Shown here one piece after another: positions 1-7,818 of a DNA stretch of 64,000 bases. Numbering within the stretch: the first letter of the stretch is position 1; each line of letters begins with the position of its first letter. A program made the translations under genes and the position numbers. The notes beneath the pieces were generated by a model. It was not told the origin of the DNA, searched no databases, and saw nothing but the letters and a program-made list of their open reading frames with translations. This DNA is from Oryzomonas japonica (GTDB lineage Bacteria > Desulfobacterota > Desulfuromonadia > Geobacterales > Pseudopelobacteraceae), in NCBI RefSeq assembly GCF_008802365.1, contig NZ_VZQZ01000002.1:210362-274361 (forward strand), in the 5' to 3' direction.

Positions 1-182
1 CCATGACCCCAGAGGAGCGGTTGACGATCCCCGGCCTGGAAAAGGGGAGGGAAGACCTTATCATCGCCGGGACGCTCATCATCCTGCATACCATGGAAAG
101 GTTCGGGTTCGATACCCTGAAGGTGAGTGATTACGGATTGTTGGAGGGATTGGTGGTTGCGGGCGGCATCGCCGGCTTTTGA
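1..182 (+). CDS. ppx: Exopolyphosphatase / Ppx-GppA phosphatase, C-terminal end (partial)
   Basis: The frame is open from the window edge to TGA at 180-182 and gives about 59 residues. They contain an IPGLEKGREDLI segment, a hydrophobic AGTLIIL stretch, FGFDTL, and a VSDYGLLEGL ending. This pattern is typical of the extreme C-terminus of Ppx/GppA proteins, which hydrolyse polyphosphate or pppGpp in the cytoplasm. The catalytic domains lie outside the window, so the choice between Ppx and GppA cannot be made here. The last 52 bases overlap, tail to tail, the end of the leftward lipoprotein gene. Confidence 0.72.
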   Translation, partial: MTPEERLTIPGLEKGREDLIIAGTLIILHTMERFGFDTLKVSDYGLLEGLVVAGGIAGF

Positions 183-1105
183 GTCGAGGTGCGTTCCGCC
201 AGTTCGCGGGCCTTGGCTTGTGACGCCTCAGCCTTGGAACTATCGCCCAATTTGCTGAACAGATCTGCCAGCGCGCACTGGGCCGCACCGGCCGCCTTAA
301 ACCTGCCGGCACTGTAGTGAACGTCATAGGCCCGTTCCAGATAGCGGGCCGTTTTGTTGAGATCGCCGCCGGCGCGGGCCGTGGCCGCCAGCTCCTCCAG
401 GTCCGAGGCGATCTTGGCGCTTGCGCCGATATGTTTATCGATCCCCAGCGCCTCCTTCAAAAGCTGTTCCGCCCCGCCGAAATCCTTGCCGTTCCGGGCG
501 ACGATTCCCAGCATCCGCAGAGAATTGGCCCTTTCCTCCCGGTTGTAGTCCCCGCGATTCTCCTCCAGTGCCCTTTTCACCGTCTGACCGGCCTTGAGCC
601 ACTCTCCCTGCGCCAAGAGGATACGCCCCACCAGATTGAGCCGCCTTCCCAGGGATGTCGCCGGTCCCGTTGCTACGGACCGTTCCGCCCATGCCAGTGC
701 GGTTGCCGGATCGCCGGAGGCCAGGCAGACAAGTGCCTTCTCATGGGCTGCCTCGCCGTAGAAATCCGCTCGGGGGGTGAGAAGCTCCAGGGCCGCATCA
801 ATGGCGGCCGCTGCGGCCGCAAGGTCGTTGTTCAAGCGGCTCAGGCGGGCCAAGTTGATGAGTTCCACCGATTTCGCGGGGATGTCCTCGATGGATGAGC
901 TTACGGCGAGCGCCTCCCTGAGCAATTTTTCGGCTTCGGCACCATCGCCTTTCTGCTCGGCACGGATGGCCCGTTTGAGGAGCATGTCGGCCCGTGATTC
1001 CGCCTCGGAACGCACCGCCTTGTTGCCGCCGCCAAAGCAGCCCGCCAGGGCGAGGCAGATCAGCAGGACGACCAGCCGTTGCAGGGACATGCGCAGGTTA
1101 CTCAT
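131..1105 (-). CDS. TPR-repeat lipoprotein of the MCE operon
   Basis: This 324-residue protein starts with a lipoprotein signal (MSNLRMSLQRLVVLLICLA, then a lipobox ending LAGC), so it should be anchored in a membrane facing the periplasm. The rest is alanine-rich helical repeats of TPR type (for example AEQKGDGAEAEKLLREAL, and FGGAEQLLKEALGIDK). I start it at the ATG at 1103-1105, because the longer upstream frame would place arginine-rich sequence before the signal peptide. The start overlaps the end of the MCE gene by 8 bases, which suggests coupled translation. A helper role in MCE-dependent lipid transport is inferred from context. No enzymatic motif was seen. Confidence 0.75.
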   Translation of the reverse strand: MSNLRMSLQRLVVLLICLALAGCFGGGNKAVRSEAESRADMLLKRAIRAEQKGDGAEAEKLLREALAVSSSIEDIPAKSVELINLARLSRLNNDLAAAAAAIDAALELLTPRADFYGEAAHEKALVCLASGDPATALAWAERSVATGPATSLGRRLNLVGRILLAQGEWLKAGQTVKRALEENRGDYNREERANSLRMLGIVARNGKDFGGAEQLLKEALGIDKHIGASAKIASDLEELAATARAGGDLNKTARYLERAYDVHYSAGRFKAAGAAQCALADLFSKLGDSSKAEASQAKARELAERTSTQKPAMPPATTNPSNNP

Positions 1106-2060
1106 AACTGTCACCCTTGATGAATATCTGGTCGCTCGCCGGCGGCGGGGATGAATCCCTGAGCAGCCAGGTGTTCTGGAGGGAATTGAGCAGCTTGTCG
1201 GTGCTGAACATGACGTCTTCGGTCTGGGAGAGCAGGCCGGGTAGCCTTGTGCGGGTGTCCCGGGAGATGTGCGCCACATTGCCCAGGGTCTCGTCGGCCT
1301 TATCCAGAAGCGGCGGAAGTTTTTTATTCAGCGTATCGATGGCGCTGTTCACCTTGTTGAGGGTCGGCGTCAAGTCGATACTCTCGATCTTCCGGTTGGT
1401 GGTGTCGAGTACGCTGCCGGCCTGACCGGCAATGCGGTCGATGTTGCCGTTGGCCGATATGAGCAATCTGTCGGCGTTCCGGCGGGTGCCTTCCAGGTTG
1501 CGGGTCAGCACCTCCAGATTGCGGATGCTTTTCTTGAGATCGCCGTTAGGGTCGTTGATATAGCCGATAATGTCCCTGACTTCGATCAATACCGGCTTGA
1601 CCTTGTCGGCAATCTCTTCGGCCAGTTCGTCCAGCGCCTTTGTCTTCACGTAGCTGATGGCCTCGTTGTTCTTCAACTCCGGCTTGTCGAGGGAACCGAC
1701 CGAAACCTCGACGATGGTGTCCCCCACCAGCCCCTCCTTCACCAGCTTGACGATGGAATCGTTGCGAATCCAGGTCTGGTACTTTTTGTCGATCTCGATG
1801 GCGATATCCACCATGGCCTGATCGTTTAGGGCGATGGACGTGACCCGGCCGATTCTGAACCCGGAAAGTTTGACCGGCATCCCCTTGGTGAAGCCGGTGC
1901 CGCGGTCAACGGTAAAGTGCAGGTTGTATTTTGAGGAGAATAAATCCTTTTGCAGGCCGAACAGGACGAGGGCCACGGCAATGCCGATAAGGGCAAGCAC
2001 AATGAAGATACCGATCTTTCGTTCGAGGTTTTTGAATCTGGGGTCTTGTTCACGTATCAT
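1098..2060 (-). CDS. mlaD: MCE/MlaD-family periplasmic lipid-binding protein
   Basis: The 320-residue protein has one N-terminal membrane helix (about residues 16-36, GIFIVLALIGIAVALVLFGL). An MCE domain follows at about 40-115, including the characteristic FTKGMPVKLSGFRIGRVTSI and VSVGS elements. The long C-terminal part is predicted to be helical and coiled. MlaD-type proteins are anchored in the inner membrane and form hexameric rings that carry phospholipids between membranes together with an MlaE permease and an MlaF ATPase. Here the neighbours are a degenerate ATPase upstream and a TPR lipoprotein downstream. No permease gene is present in the visible operon, so it must be encoded elsewhere or be missing. 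Confidence 0.87.
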   Translation of the reverse strand: MIREQDPRFKNLERKIGIFIVLALIGIAVALVLFGLQKDLFSSKYNLHFTVDRGTGFTKGMPVKLSGFRIGRVTSIALNDQAMVDIAIEIDKKYQTWIRNDSIVKLVKEGLVGDTIVEVSVGSLDKPELKNNEAISYVKTKALDELAEEIADKVKPVLIEVRDIIGYINDPNGDLKKSIRNLEVLTRNLEGTRRNADRLLISANGNIDRIAGQAGSVLDTTNRKIESIDLTPTLNKVNSAIDTLNKKLPPLLDKADETLGNVAHISRDTRTRLPGLLSQTEDVMFSTDKLLNSLQNTWLLRDSSPPPASDQIFIKGDSYE

Positions 2061-2075
2061 GGTTCGGCGCGTTCC

Positions 2076-2717
2076 TCACTGGAGCGAAATGATGCTATCG
2101 ACCGGTACGTCCCGGGCCATGCCCTGAGATGTGGCCAGATAGATGGACGTCATGCCGGCCGCTCCGCGGTGAAATTCCGTTGTGATGGCACCCCATTGGG
2201 TTCGTGCCGCCCCCGACAGGTCGTCGAAGCAGTTGGCGTAGACCATGATCTGTGGGGTGCATAAGGCGGCCCGGATAAAGGCTGCCATGCGTTTTTCGTG
2301 GAGCGTCAAATGGGCGGGCAGGGCCATAATGTTGCCGCGGTAGCCGAACATCTCCAGGTACCGCAGGGCCGTTTTCTCCGCTTCGGGCGCGATGCTCCCC
2401 TGGGTGTAGAGCAGGGGAAGCGTCATGTTCTCCCACAGTTTCAGGTTTGAAATCAGACCGCCCTTTTGCGGGACAATGCCGATACGGTGCCGCATCCGGT
2501 ATAGCTGTGCCGATGGCAGCCCGGCCATGTCCTGCCCGTCCACATGCACCGAGCCGAAGGATGGCTGGGACAGACCGGTAATGAGCCGCGCCAGCATGGT
2601 GCCCACGTCCTCCCGGGCAGTGACGACCAAGGCCGAGCATCCTGCCTGGATCTGGAGCGAAACCCCTTCCACGAGATCCGCACAGACTACGTTTCTGAAC
2701 TCCACACTCCACGCCAT
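2076..2717 (-). CDS. Degenerate ABC-ATPase-like protein (MlaF position)
   Basis: The 213 residues follow the fold order of an ABC ATPase. VEFRNVV and GVSLQIQAG strands come first, and IGIVPQKGGLISNLKLWENMTLPLL matches the Q-loop region of MlaF-type proteins. The nucleotide motifs are lost: the Walker A site reads TAREDVGTM with no GxxGxGKS/T, the signature region reads LTLHEKRMA instead of LSGGQ, Walker B reads IMVYANCFDD, and no H-loop histidine is evident. It therefore probably cannot hydrolyse ATP. It lies 15 bases upstream of the MCE gene and is the first gene of the leftward operon. The frame is intact, so it is more likely a repurposed pseudo-ATPase than a decayed gene. The ATG has almost no spaced ribosome-binding site. 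Confidence 0.72.
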   Translation of the reverse strand: MAWSVEFRNVVCADLVEGVSLQIQAGCSALVVTAREDVGTMLARLITGLSQPSFGSVHVDGQDMAGLPSAQLYRMRHRIGIVPQKGGLISNLKLWENMTLPLLYTQGSIAPEAEKTALRYLEMFGYRGNIMALPAHLTLHEKRMAAFIRAALCTPQIMVYANCFDDLSGAARTQWGAITTEFHRGAAGMTSIYLATSQGMARDVPVDSIISLQ

Positions 2718-2724
2718 GTCCTAC

Positions 2725-2752
2725 ATACTAGCGGCAAATCAAACTATGTCAA
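2725..2752 (-). promoter_or_regulatory. Sigma-70-type promoter of the MCE operon
   Basis: On the minus strand a perfect TTGACA (-35, plus positions 2747-2752) is followed after 16 bases by TAGTAT (-10, 2725-2730). The -10 box ends only 7 bases before the ATG of the ATPase-like gene. Transcription would therefore begin at or next to the start codon and give a leaderless or nearly leaderless mRNA. Confidence 0.55.
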
Positions 2753-2798
2753 TTGTTAAGCGTTCGATTCGGGCCCGACGAATGTGCCTCTTTGCAAC

Positions 2799-2819
2799 TG
2801 TTTTCATTGTATGAAAACA
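2799..2819. promoter_or_regulatory. Perfect 21-bp palindrome, possible operator
   Basis: GTTTTCAT-TGT-ATGAAAAC with one further matching T/A pair on each side. It lies in the divergent gap between the MCE operon and iorA, upstream of the iorA promoter and about 45 bases from the MCE -35 box. The symmetry fits a dimeric helix-turn-helix regulator. The regulator is unknown. Confidence 0.5.
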
Positions 2820-2840
2820 AAAATCGCAATTACTAAGGAT

Positions 2841-2855
2841 TGCAAACGATTTGCA
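2841..2855. promoter_or_regulatory. Palindrome TGCAAA-CGA-TTTGCA overlapping the iorA -35 box
   Basis: Perfect 6-bp arms with a 3-bp centre. The right arm overlaps the -35 hexamer (2851-2856) of the iorA promoter, so a bound protein would compete with RNA polymerase or contact sigma. It is a likely control site for the aryl/branched-chain acid operon. Confidence 0.5.
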
Positions 2856-2879
2856 TTCCCGGCGCTCTTTTAGTATAGT
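2851..2879 (+). promoter_or_regulatory. Sigma-70 promoter of the ior-paaK-liv operon
   Basis: TTGCAT at 2851-2856, a spacer of exactly 17 bases, then TATAGT at 2874-2879. A leader of about 43 bases follows before the iorA ATG at 2929, which has AAGGAAACC upstream as a ribosome-binding site. Confidence 0.62.
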
Positions 2880-2928
2880 TCACAATCCTACGCGGCTTTA
2901 TACAAACTGACTACCCCAAGGAAACCAG

Positions 2929-4692
2929 ATGAAGAAAGAAATTCTATCCGGCAATGAGGCCATCGCCCGCGGTGCCTATGAGGCTGGTTGTCGTGTGGCC
3001 TGCGCCTATCCCGGCACCCCTTCCACCGAGATCCTCGAAAACACCGTCAACTACAAGGAAATCAATTCCTCCTGGGCCCCCAACGAGAAGGTTGCCCTGG
3101 AGGTCGCCATCGGGGCCTCTTTCGGCGGCGGCCGCGCCCTGTGCACCATGAAGCATGTCGGCGTTAACGTGGCGGCCGACCCGCTCTTTACCCTTTCCTA
3201 TACCGGTGTTAACGGTGGTTTGGTGCTGGTCACGGCCGATGACCCCGAGATGCACTCCTCCCAGAACGAACAGGACAACCGCAATTACGCCAAGTTTGCC
3301 AAGGTGCCGATGCTGGAGCCTGCCGATTCCCAGGAATGCAAGGAATTTACCCGGCTGGCCTTTGAACTCTCCGAGCAGTACGATACGCCGGTCATGCTGC
3401 GCACCACCACCCGCATCTCTCACAGCAAGTCCATTGTCGCCTTGGGCGAGCGGGCAAACGATCTGCCCGAGCCAAAGCTGATCAAAAATGCCGCCAAACT
3501 GGTGATGCTGCCGGGCAATGCCCGCGTCCGGCACCCTTTCGTGGAGGAACGCATCAAAAAACTCTCCGAGGCGGGCGCCGACATGGCCATCAACCGCCGG
3601 GAACTGCGCGACACCTCCATCGGTATCATCACCTCCGGCGTCTGCTACCAGTATGTACGCGAGGCCTTGCCCGACGCTTCGACCCTCAAGCTGGGCATGG
3701 TGCATCCCTTGCCCCAGACATTGATCCGTGAATTTGCCGCCCAGGTGGACAAGCTCTACGTGGTGGAGGAGTTGGACCCCTTTATCGAAGAGCAGGTCAA
3801 AGCCATGGGTATTGCCGTGACCGGCAAGGAACTGATTTCGCTGTGCGGCGAGTTGTCGCCGGGCCGCATTCGCACCGCTTTCGGCCTCCAACAGCCCCCT
3901 GCCGATGCCGGGGACAAGCTTCCCGGGCGCCCACCCAACATGTGCCCCGGCTGTCCCCACCGCGGGGTCTTCTTCGCCCTCAATCAGCTCAAGGCCTATG
4001 TTACCGGCGATATTGGCTGTTACACGCTGGGGTTCATGCCGCCGCTCTCGGCGATGGATACCTGCGTCTGCATGGGCGCCTCCATCGGCATGGCCACCGG
4101 CGTCAGCAAGGTCGTATCCGCCGAGGAAAAGAAGAAGGTCGTGGCCGTAATCGGCGACTCCACCTTCCTGCACACCGGCATCAACGGCCTGATGGATATG
4201 GTCTACAATAATTCGACCGCCACGGTCGTGATCCTGGACAACCGCATTACCGCCATGACCGGCCGCCAGGACAATCCGGCCTCCGGCTTTACCTTGATGG
4301 ACGATCCAGCCCACCGCATAGATTTTCCCCTGCTTTGCAAATCGCTGGGAGTCAGGCATATCCGGGTGATCAACCCCTTTGACCTGGAACAGACTAAAAA
4401 CGTGCTCCGGGAAGAGATGGAACGCCCCGAGCCCTCGGTAATCATCACCGACAAACCCTGCGTCCTGGTCAAGCGGGAAGGAGTCTTCCACAAGGGGCCG
4501 GTCTATGAGGTCGCGGTCGAGAAGTGCACCGGTTGCCGCGCCTGCCTCAAGATCGGCTGCCCGGCCATCGAGTGGCGGCCGGCCGGGGACGGCAGCAAAA
4601 AGGGCACGGCCTTTATCGACCCGCTGCTCTGCACCGGCTGCGACGTCTGCCGGCAGTTGTGCAAGTTCGACGCGATCAGGAGGGCCAAATGA
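2929..4692 (+). CDS. iorA: Indolepyruvate ferredoxin oxidoreductase, alpha subunit
   Basis: This is a 587-residue thiamine-diphosphate enzyme that, with IorB, decarboxylates aryl pyruvates (indolepyruvate, phenylpyruvate) oxidatively to aryl-acetyl-CoA and reduces ferredoxin. The N-terminal pyrimidine-binding domain is visible (GNEAIARGAYEAGCRVACAY, YPGTPSTEI). CPGCPHRG and GDIGCYTLG lie at about 340-370. The diphosphate-binding region GDSTFLHTGI...DNRITAMTGRQ lies near 415-450. The C-terminus carries two [4Fe-4S] ferredoxin motifs, CTGCRACLKIGCP near 533 and CTGCDVCRQLCKF near 567. The length is typical of the family. The stop codon overlaps the iorB start (ATGA). Confidence 0.96.
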   Translation: MKKEILSGNEAIARGAYEAGCRVACAYPGTPSTEILENTVNYKEINSSWAPNEKVALEVAIGASFGGGRALCTMKHVGVNVAADPLFTLSYTGVNGGLVLVTADDPEMHSSQNEQDNRNYAKFAKVPMLEPADSQECKEFTRLAFELSEQYDTPVMLRTTTRISHSKSIVALGERANDLPEPKLIKNAAKLVMLPGNARVRHPFVEERIKKLSEAGADMAINRRELRDTSIGIITSGVCYQYVREALPDASTLKLGMVHPLPQTLIREFAAQVDKLYVVEELDPFIEEQVKAMGIAVTGKELISLCGELSPGRIRTAFGLQQPPADAGDKLPGRPPNMCPGCPHRGVFFALNQLKAYVTGDIGCYTLGFMPPLSAMDTCVCMGASIGMATGVSKVVSAEEKKKVVAVIGDSTFLHTGINGLMDMVYNNSTATVVILDNRITAMTGRQDNPASGFTLMDDPAHRIDFPLLCKSLGVRHIRVINPFDLEQTKNVLREEMERPEPSVIITDKPCVLVKREGVFHKGPVYEVAVEKCTGCRACLKIGCPAIEWRPAGDGSKKGTAFIDPLLCTGCDVCRQLCKFDAIRRAK

Positions 4693-5282
4693 ATAACCGC
4701 ATAACCAACATCCTGCTGGTCGGGGTCGGCGGGCAGGGGATCCTGCTGGCCGCCGAGATCCTTTCTGAGGCGGTCCTGCTGGCCGGTTTCGATGTGAAGA
4801 AGAGCGAGATCCACGGCATGTCCCAACGTGGGGGCTGCGTGGTTTCCCATGTACGCTATGGCGCGGAGGTCTTTTCCCCCACGGTACCGGAAGGGGAGGG
4901 GGATATCCTGTTCGGTTTCGAGCTGATGGAGAGCTGCCGCTCCCTGCCGCTTCTCAAAAAGGGGGGAGCCGTGGTGGCCAATGATCTGCGCATCGCGCCG
5001 CCGTCGGTGCTGATGGGTCAGGAAGCCTATCCTGAGTGGGTGACGGAACGGATCAGGGAACGTTTTCCCGACTTTCTGCTGCTGGACGGCCAGAAACTGG
5101 CCGGCGAGGCGGGCAATGTCCGGGCGGCCAATACGGTGCTTTTGGGGGCGGTTTCCCGGCGTCTGGATATCGATGAACAGTACTGGCTGCAAGCCATCGA
5201 AAAAATGGTGCCGAAGAAAGCGGTGGAGGTGAACAAAAAGGCCTTCCTCCTGGGCCGTTCCGTTGATTGGAGTAAGCCATGA
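4689..5282 (+). CDS. iorB: Indolepyruvate ferredoxin oxidoreductase, beta subunit
   Basis: The 197-residue gamma-domain subunit pairs with IorA. The glycine-rich GVGGQGILLAAEIL near residues 12-25 and the conserved EIHGMSQRGG segment are diagnostic. I place the start at the ATG at 4689, which overlaps the iorA stop. A longer open frame upstream only runs inside iorA in another phase. The end overlaps the carbonic anhydrase start by 4 bases, so the three genes are translationally coupled. Confidence 0.94.
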   Translation: MNNRITNILLVGVGGQGILLAAEILSEAVLLAGFDVKKSEIHGMSQRGGCVVSHVRYGAEVFSPTVPEGEGDILFGFELMESCRSLPLLKKGGAVVANDLRIAPPSVLMGQEAYPEWVTERIRERFPDFLLLDGQKLAGEAGNVRAANTVLLGAVSRRLDIDEQYWLQAIEKMVPKKAVEVNKKAFLLGRSVDWSKP

Positions 5283-5863
5283 CCCAGTTGGAATCCATTA
5301 TCGCGGCCAACCGGCGCTTCACGAAGCCGAACGCCTTTCCGCCGCTGTCCAAGTCGCCCCAAAAGCAGTTGGCTATCTTCACCTGCATGGATACCCGGCT
5401 GGTCGATTTCCTGGAACCGGCCATGGGGCTTAAACGCGGCGACGCCAAGGTCATCAAGAACGCCGGCAACATCATCGTGGACCCCATGGCGGGGGCTGTC
5501 ATCCGCAGCCTGGTGGCCGGCATCTTCATGCTGGGGGTCGAGGAGGTATTCGTCATCGGGCACCGGGATTGCGGCATGGCCGGACTGGAACTGGATGCCG
5601 AATCGGTCAAGCGCGACATGATCAGGCGCGGTATCTCTCCGGACGTCATCGATATCCATGTGCCTGATCTGAAGCAGTGGTTGGGTCTCTTCGCCCATCC
5701 GCTGGAAAACGTGGAGCGAGTGGTCAAGATCATCCGTCACAACCCGCTGATCCCCAAGGACGTACCGATACACGGCCTGCTGTTCTGCCCCGACGATGGC
5801 CATCTGGACGTGGTCGTGGACGGTTATTCCCAGGAGAATTTTGCTGCTCATATACTTGAATGA
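5279..5863 (+). CDS. Beta-class carbonic anhydrase
   Basis: The 194-residue protein interconverts CO2 and bicarbonate. The zinc ligands Cys36, His95 and Cys98 are present (FTCMDTR; IGHRDCGM), as is the catalytic Asp38/Arg40 pair, so it should be active. It is the short type seen in many anaerobes, with no signal peptide. It sits between iorB and paaK with ATGA overlap at its start. A role in removing the CO2 released by the pyruvate-type oxidoreductase is an inference from position. Confidence 0.88.
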   Translation: MTQLESIIAANRRFTKPNAFPPLSKSPQKQLAIFTCMDTRLVDFLEPAMGLKRGDAKVIKNAGNIIVDPMAGAVIRSLVAGIFMLGVEEVFVIGHRDCGMAGLELDAESVKRDMIRRGISPDVIDIHVPDLKQWLGLFAHPLENVERVVKIIRHNPLIPKDVPIHGLLFCPDDGHLDVVVDGYSQENFAAHILE

Positions 5864-5874
5864 GGTAACGACGC

Positions 5875-7176
5875 ATGTATTTTAACGAAGAGTTTGAGAC
5901 CCTGCCGCGCCCGGCGTTGGAGGCGCTGCAACTCAAGCGGCTGCAAGTCGTAGTTGAGAGAGTGTATGCCAATGTCCCGTTTTACAAGGATTCTTTTGAT
6001 AGGGCTGGGCTCAAACCTGCCGACGTGCGCAGCCTGGACGATCTGCAGCGGTTTCCCTTCACCACCAAGCAGAACATGCGCGACTCCTATCCTTACGGCC
6101 TGTTTGCCGCTCCTCTGGAAGAGGTCGTCCGCATCCACGCTTCCTCCGGTACCACCGGCAAGCCGACCGTGGTCGGCTATACCCAGAAGGACATCGAAAC
6201 CTGGAGTGAATTGATGGCCCGCTCGTTTATGGCGGCCGGCGCCCACAGAGGGGATATCATCCACAACGCCTACGGTTATGGACTTTTTACCGGCGGTTTG
6301 GGAGCCCATTACGGCGCCGAACGGCTGGGGGCGTCGGTCATCCCCATCTCGGGCGGCAATACCAAACGCCAGATCATGATCATGCAGGATTTCGGCTCGA
6401 CGGTATTGACCTGCACCCCATCCTACTCGCTCTTCATGGCCGAGGAGGCCAGTGCTGCGGGAATCGATTTCAAAAAGCTCAAGCTGCGGATCGGCATCTT
6501 CGGAGCCGAACCCTGGTCAGAGGCCATGCGGGGCGAAATCGAGGCGAAACTGAACCTGTCAGCCATCGATATCTACGGCCTGTCCGAGATCATGGGGCCG
6601 GGAGTGGCCATCGAATGCATCGAGGCCAAGAAGGGGCTGCATATCTGGGAAGACCACTTCATCCCCGAGATCATCGATCCTGCAACCGGCCTGCGCCTGC
6701 CCGACGGAGAGTTGGGCGAACTGGTCATCACCACCATTACCAAACAGGGCATTCCCCTGATCCGTTACCGCACCCGCGACATTACCAGCATCACCTACGA
6801 GCCCTGTGTGTGCGGTCGGACCCATGCCCGCATAAATCGCATGTGCGGCCGCTCGGACGACATGCTGATCATTCGCGGGGTCAATGTCTTCCCCTCCCAG
6901 ATCGAATCGATCCTGGTGGGCATCGAAGGGGTCGAACCCCATTATCTGCTTATTGTGGACCGCAAGGATAATCTGGATACCCTGGAAGTGCATGTGGAGG
7001 TGGATGAAGGAATCTTCTCCGACGAGATCAAGATCTTGCAACTCTTGTCGAAGCGGATCGAAAAAGAGATCAAGGATGTGCTGGGGATCACCTGCACCGC
7101 CAAACTGGTTGAACCCAAGACCCTTCAACGCAGCGAAGGCAAGGCGACACGGGTTATCGACAAACGGAAATTCTAG
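5875..7176 (+). CDS. paaK: Phenylacetate-CoA ligase
   Basis: The 433-residue member of the adenylate-forming family activates phenylacetate or related aryl acetates to CoA thioesters using ATP. The P-loop [16 protein letters not shown] lies near residue 90. [15 protein letters not shown] lies near 225, and the C-terminal hinge and catalytic-lysine region is [15 protein letters not shown]. The length is usual for PaaK. With IorAB it forms a route for aromatic amino-acid or aryl acid metabolism: IorAB makes the CoA ester, and PaaK can recharge or discharge the free acid. Confidence 0.95.
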   Translation: MYFNEEFETLPRPALEALQLKRLQVVVERVYANVPFYKDSFDRAGLKPADVRSLDDLQRFPFTTKQNMRDSYPYGLFAAPLEEVVRIHASSGTTGKPTVVGYTQKDIETWSELMARSFMAAGAHRGDIIHNAYGYGLFTGGLGAHYGAERLGASVIPISGGNTKRQIMIMQDFGSTVLTCTPSYSLFMAEEASAAGIDFKKLKLRIGIFGAEPWSEAMRGEIEAKLNLSAIDIYGLSEIMGPGVAIECIEAKKGLHIWEDHFIPEIIDPATGLRLPDGELGELVITTITKQGIPLIRYRTRDITSITYEPCVCGRTHARINRMCGRSDDMLIIRGVNVFPSQIESILVGIEGVEPHYLLIVDRKDNLDTLEVHVEVDEGIFSDEIKILQLLSKRIEKEIKDVLGITCTAKLVEPKTLQRSEGKATRVIDKRKF

Positions 7177-7193
7177 GAAATTCTAACATCGAA

Positions 7194-7320
7194 ATCTGCC
7201 ACTGAGACACAGAAACACAGAGGAAAACAGGAGAAAAGCGAAATTCCTTTAGGGGTTACCCCCAAGCTTTTTTACGATTGATTTTGAAGCTCTCCGTGCC
7301 TGTGTGGTTCTGTGGCAGAA
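7194..7320. repeat. Imperfect inverted-repeat element (miniature repeat) between paaK and the ACT gene
   Basis: The left end reads CTGCCACTGAGACACAGAA and the right end reads CTGTGTGGTTCTGTGGCAG, which is nearly its reverse complement. The two arms frame a roughly 127-bp AT-richer block with an inner GGGGTTACCCC hairpin at about 7252-7264. Repeats built from 'CACAGAGACACAGAG' words are scattered in many bacterial genomes. The adjacent GGAAATTCTA doublet at the paaK stop may be a target duplication. This is the only copy recognised in the window. Confidence 0.5.
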
Positions 7321-7348
7321 GCCGGGTTTTGACCCCAGGAGGTACATC

Positions 7349-7780
7349 ATGAAAGTCGAGCAGATATCCATCTTCATCGAGAACAAATCGGGTCGTCTTG
7401 CCGAAATCACCCGTATCCTGGGTGAGAACGGCATCAACATCCGGGCTCTGTCCCTGGCCGACACCTCGGATTTCGGCATTCTGCGTTTGATCGTGAATGA
7501 TGTGGAGAGGGCCAATCAAGTGCTCAAGGGAAAGGGGTTCACCGTCAACAAGACCGAGGTGGTCGCCGTTGAGGTGCCTGACCGTCCCGGCGGGTTGGGG
7601 GCCATACTCCAGACCTTGGATACGGAATCGATCAATGTTGAGTACATGTACGCCTTTGTCGAACACTGCGGCGGCAATGCGGTAATCATCTTCCGTTTCG
7701 ATGAGACCGATAAGGCCATTGAAGTGCTAAAAGTTAATAATTTTAGCGTGTTGTCTGGTGAGCGTCTGTACAGCATGTAA
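7349..7780 (+). CDS. Tandem ACT-domain protein
   Basis: The 143 residues form two ACT domains. The first covers about residues 3-66 ([36 protein letters not shown] shows the typical beta-alpha-beta start), and the second covers about 71-140 ([30 protein letters not shown]). ACT domains bind amino acids, so this is probably a sensor or allosteric partner for the operon rather than an enzyme. The start at 7349 is fixed by the strong CCAGGAGG site 8 bases upstream. Proteins of this form commonly accompany paaK. Confidence 0.86.
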   Translation: MKVEQISIFIENKSGRLAEITRILGENGINIRALSLADTSDFGILRLIVNDVERANQVLKGKGFTVNKTEVVAVEVPDRPGGLGAILQTLDTESINVEYMYAFVEHCGGNAVIIFRFDETDKAIEVLKVNNFSVLSGERLYSM

Positions 7781-7818
7781 TCCGGTTCGATGCATCCGGT
7801 TCAACTCTAGGGGGGAGA

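Noticed and set aside
2944..4491. 515-codon open frame antisense to iorA
   Set aside because: It runs opposite a fully convincing iorA and has a composition (Gly/His/Asp-rich) typical of GC-rich antisense frames.
7781..7818. tRNA-like GGTTCGAT/GGTTCAA words
   Set aside because: No cloverleaf can be drawn around them. No tRNA gene was found in the window.
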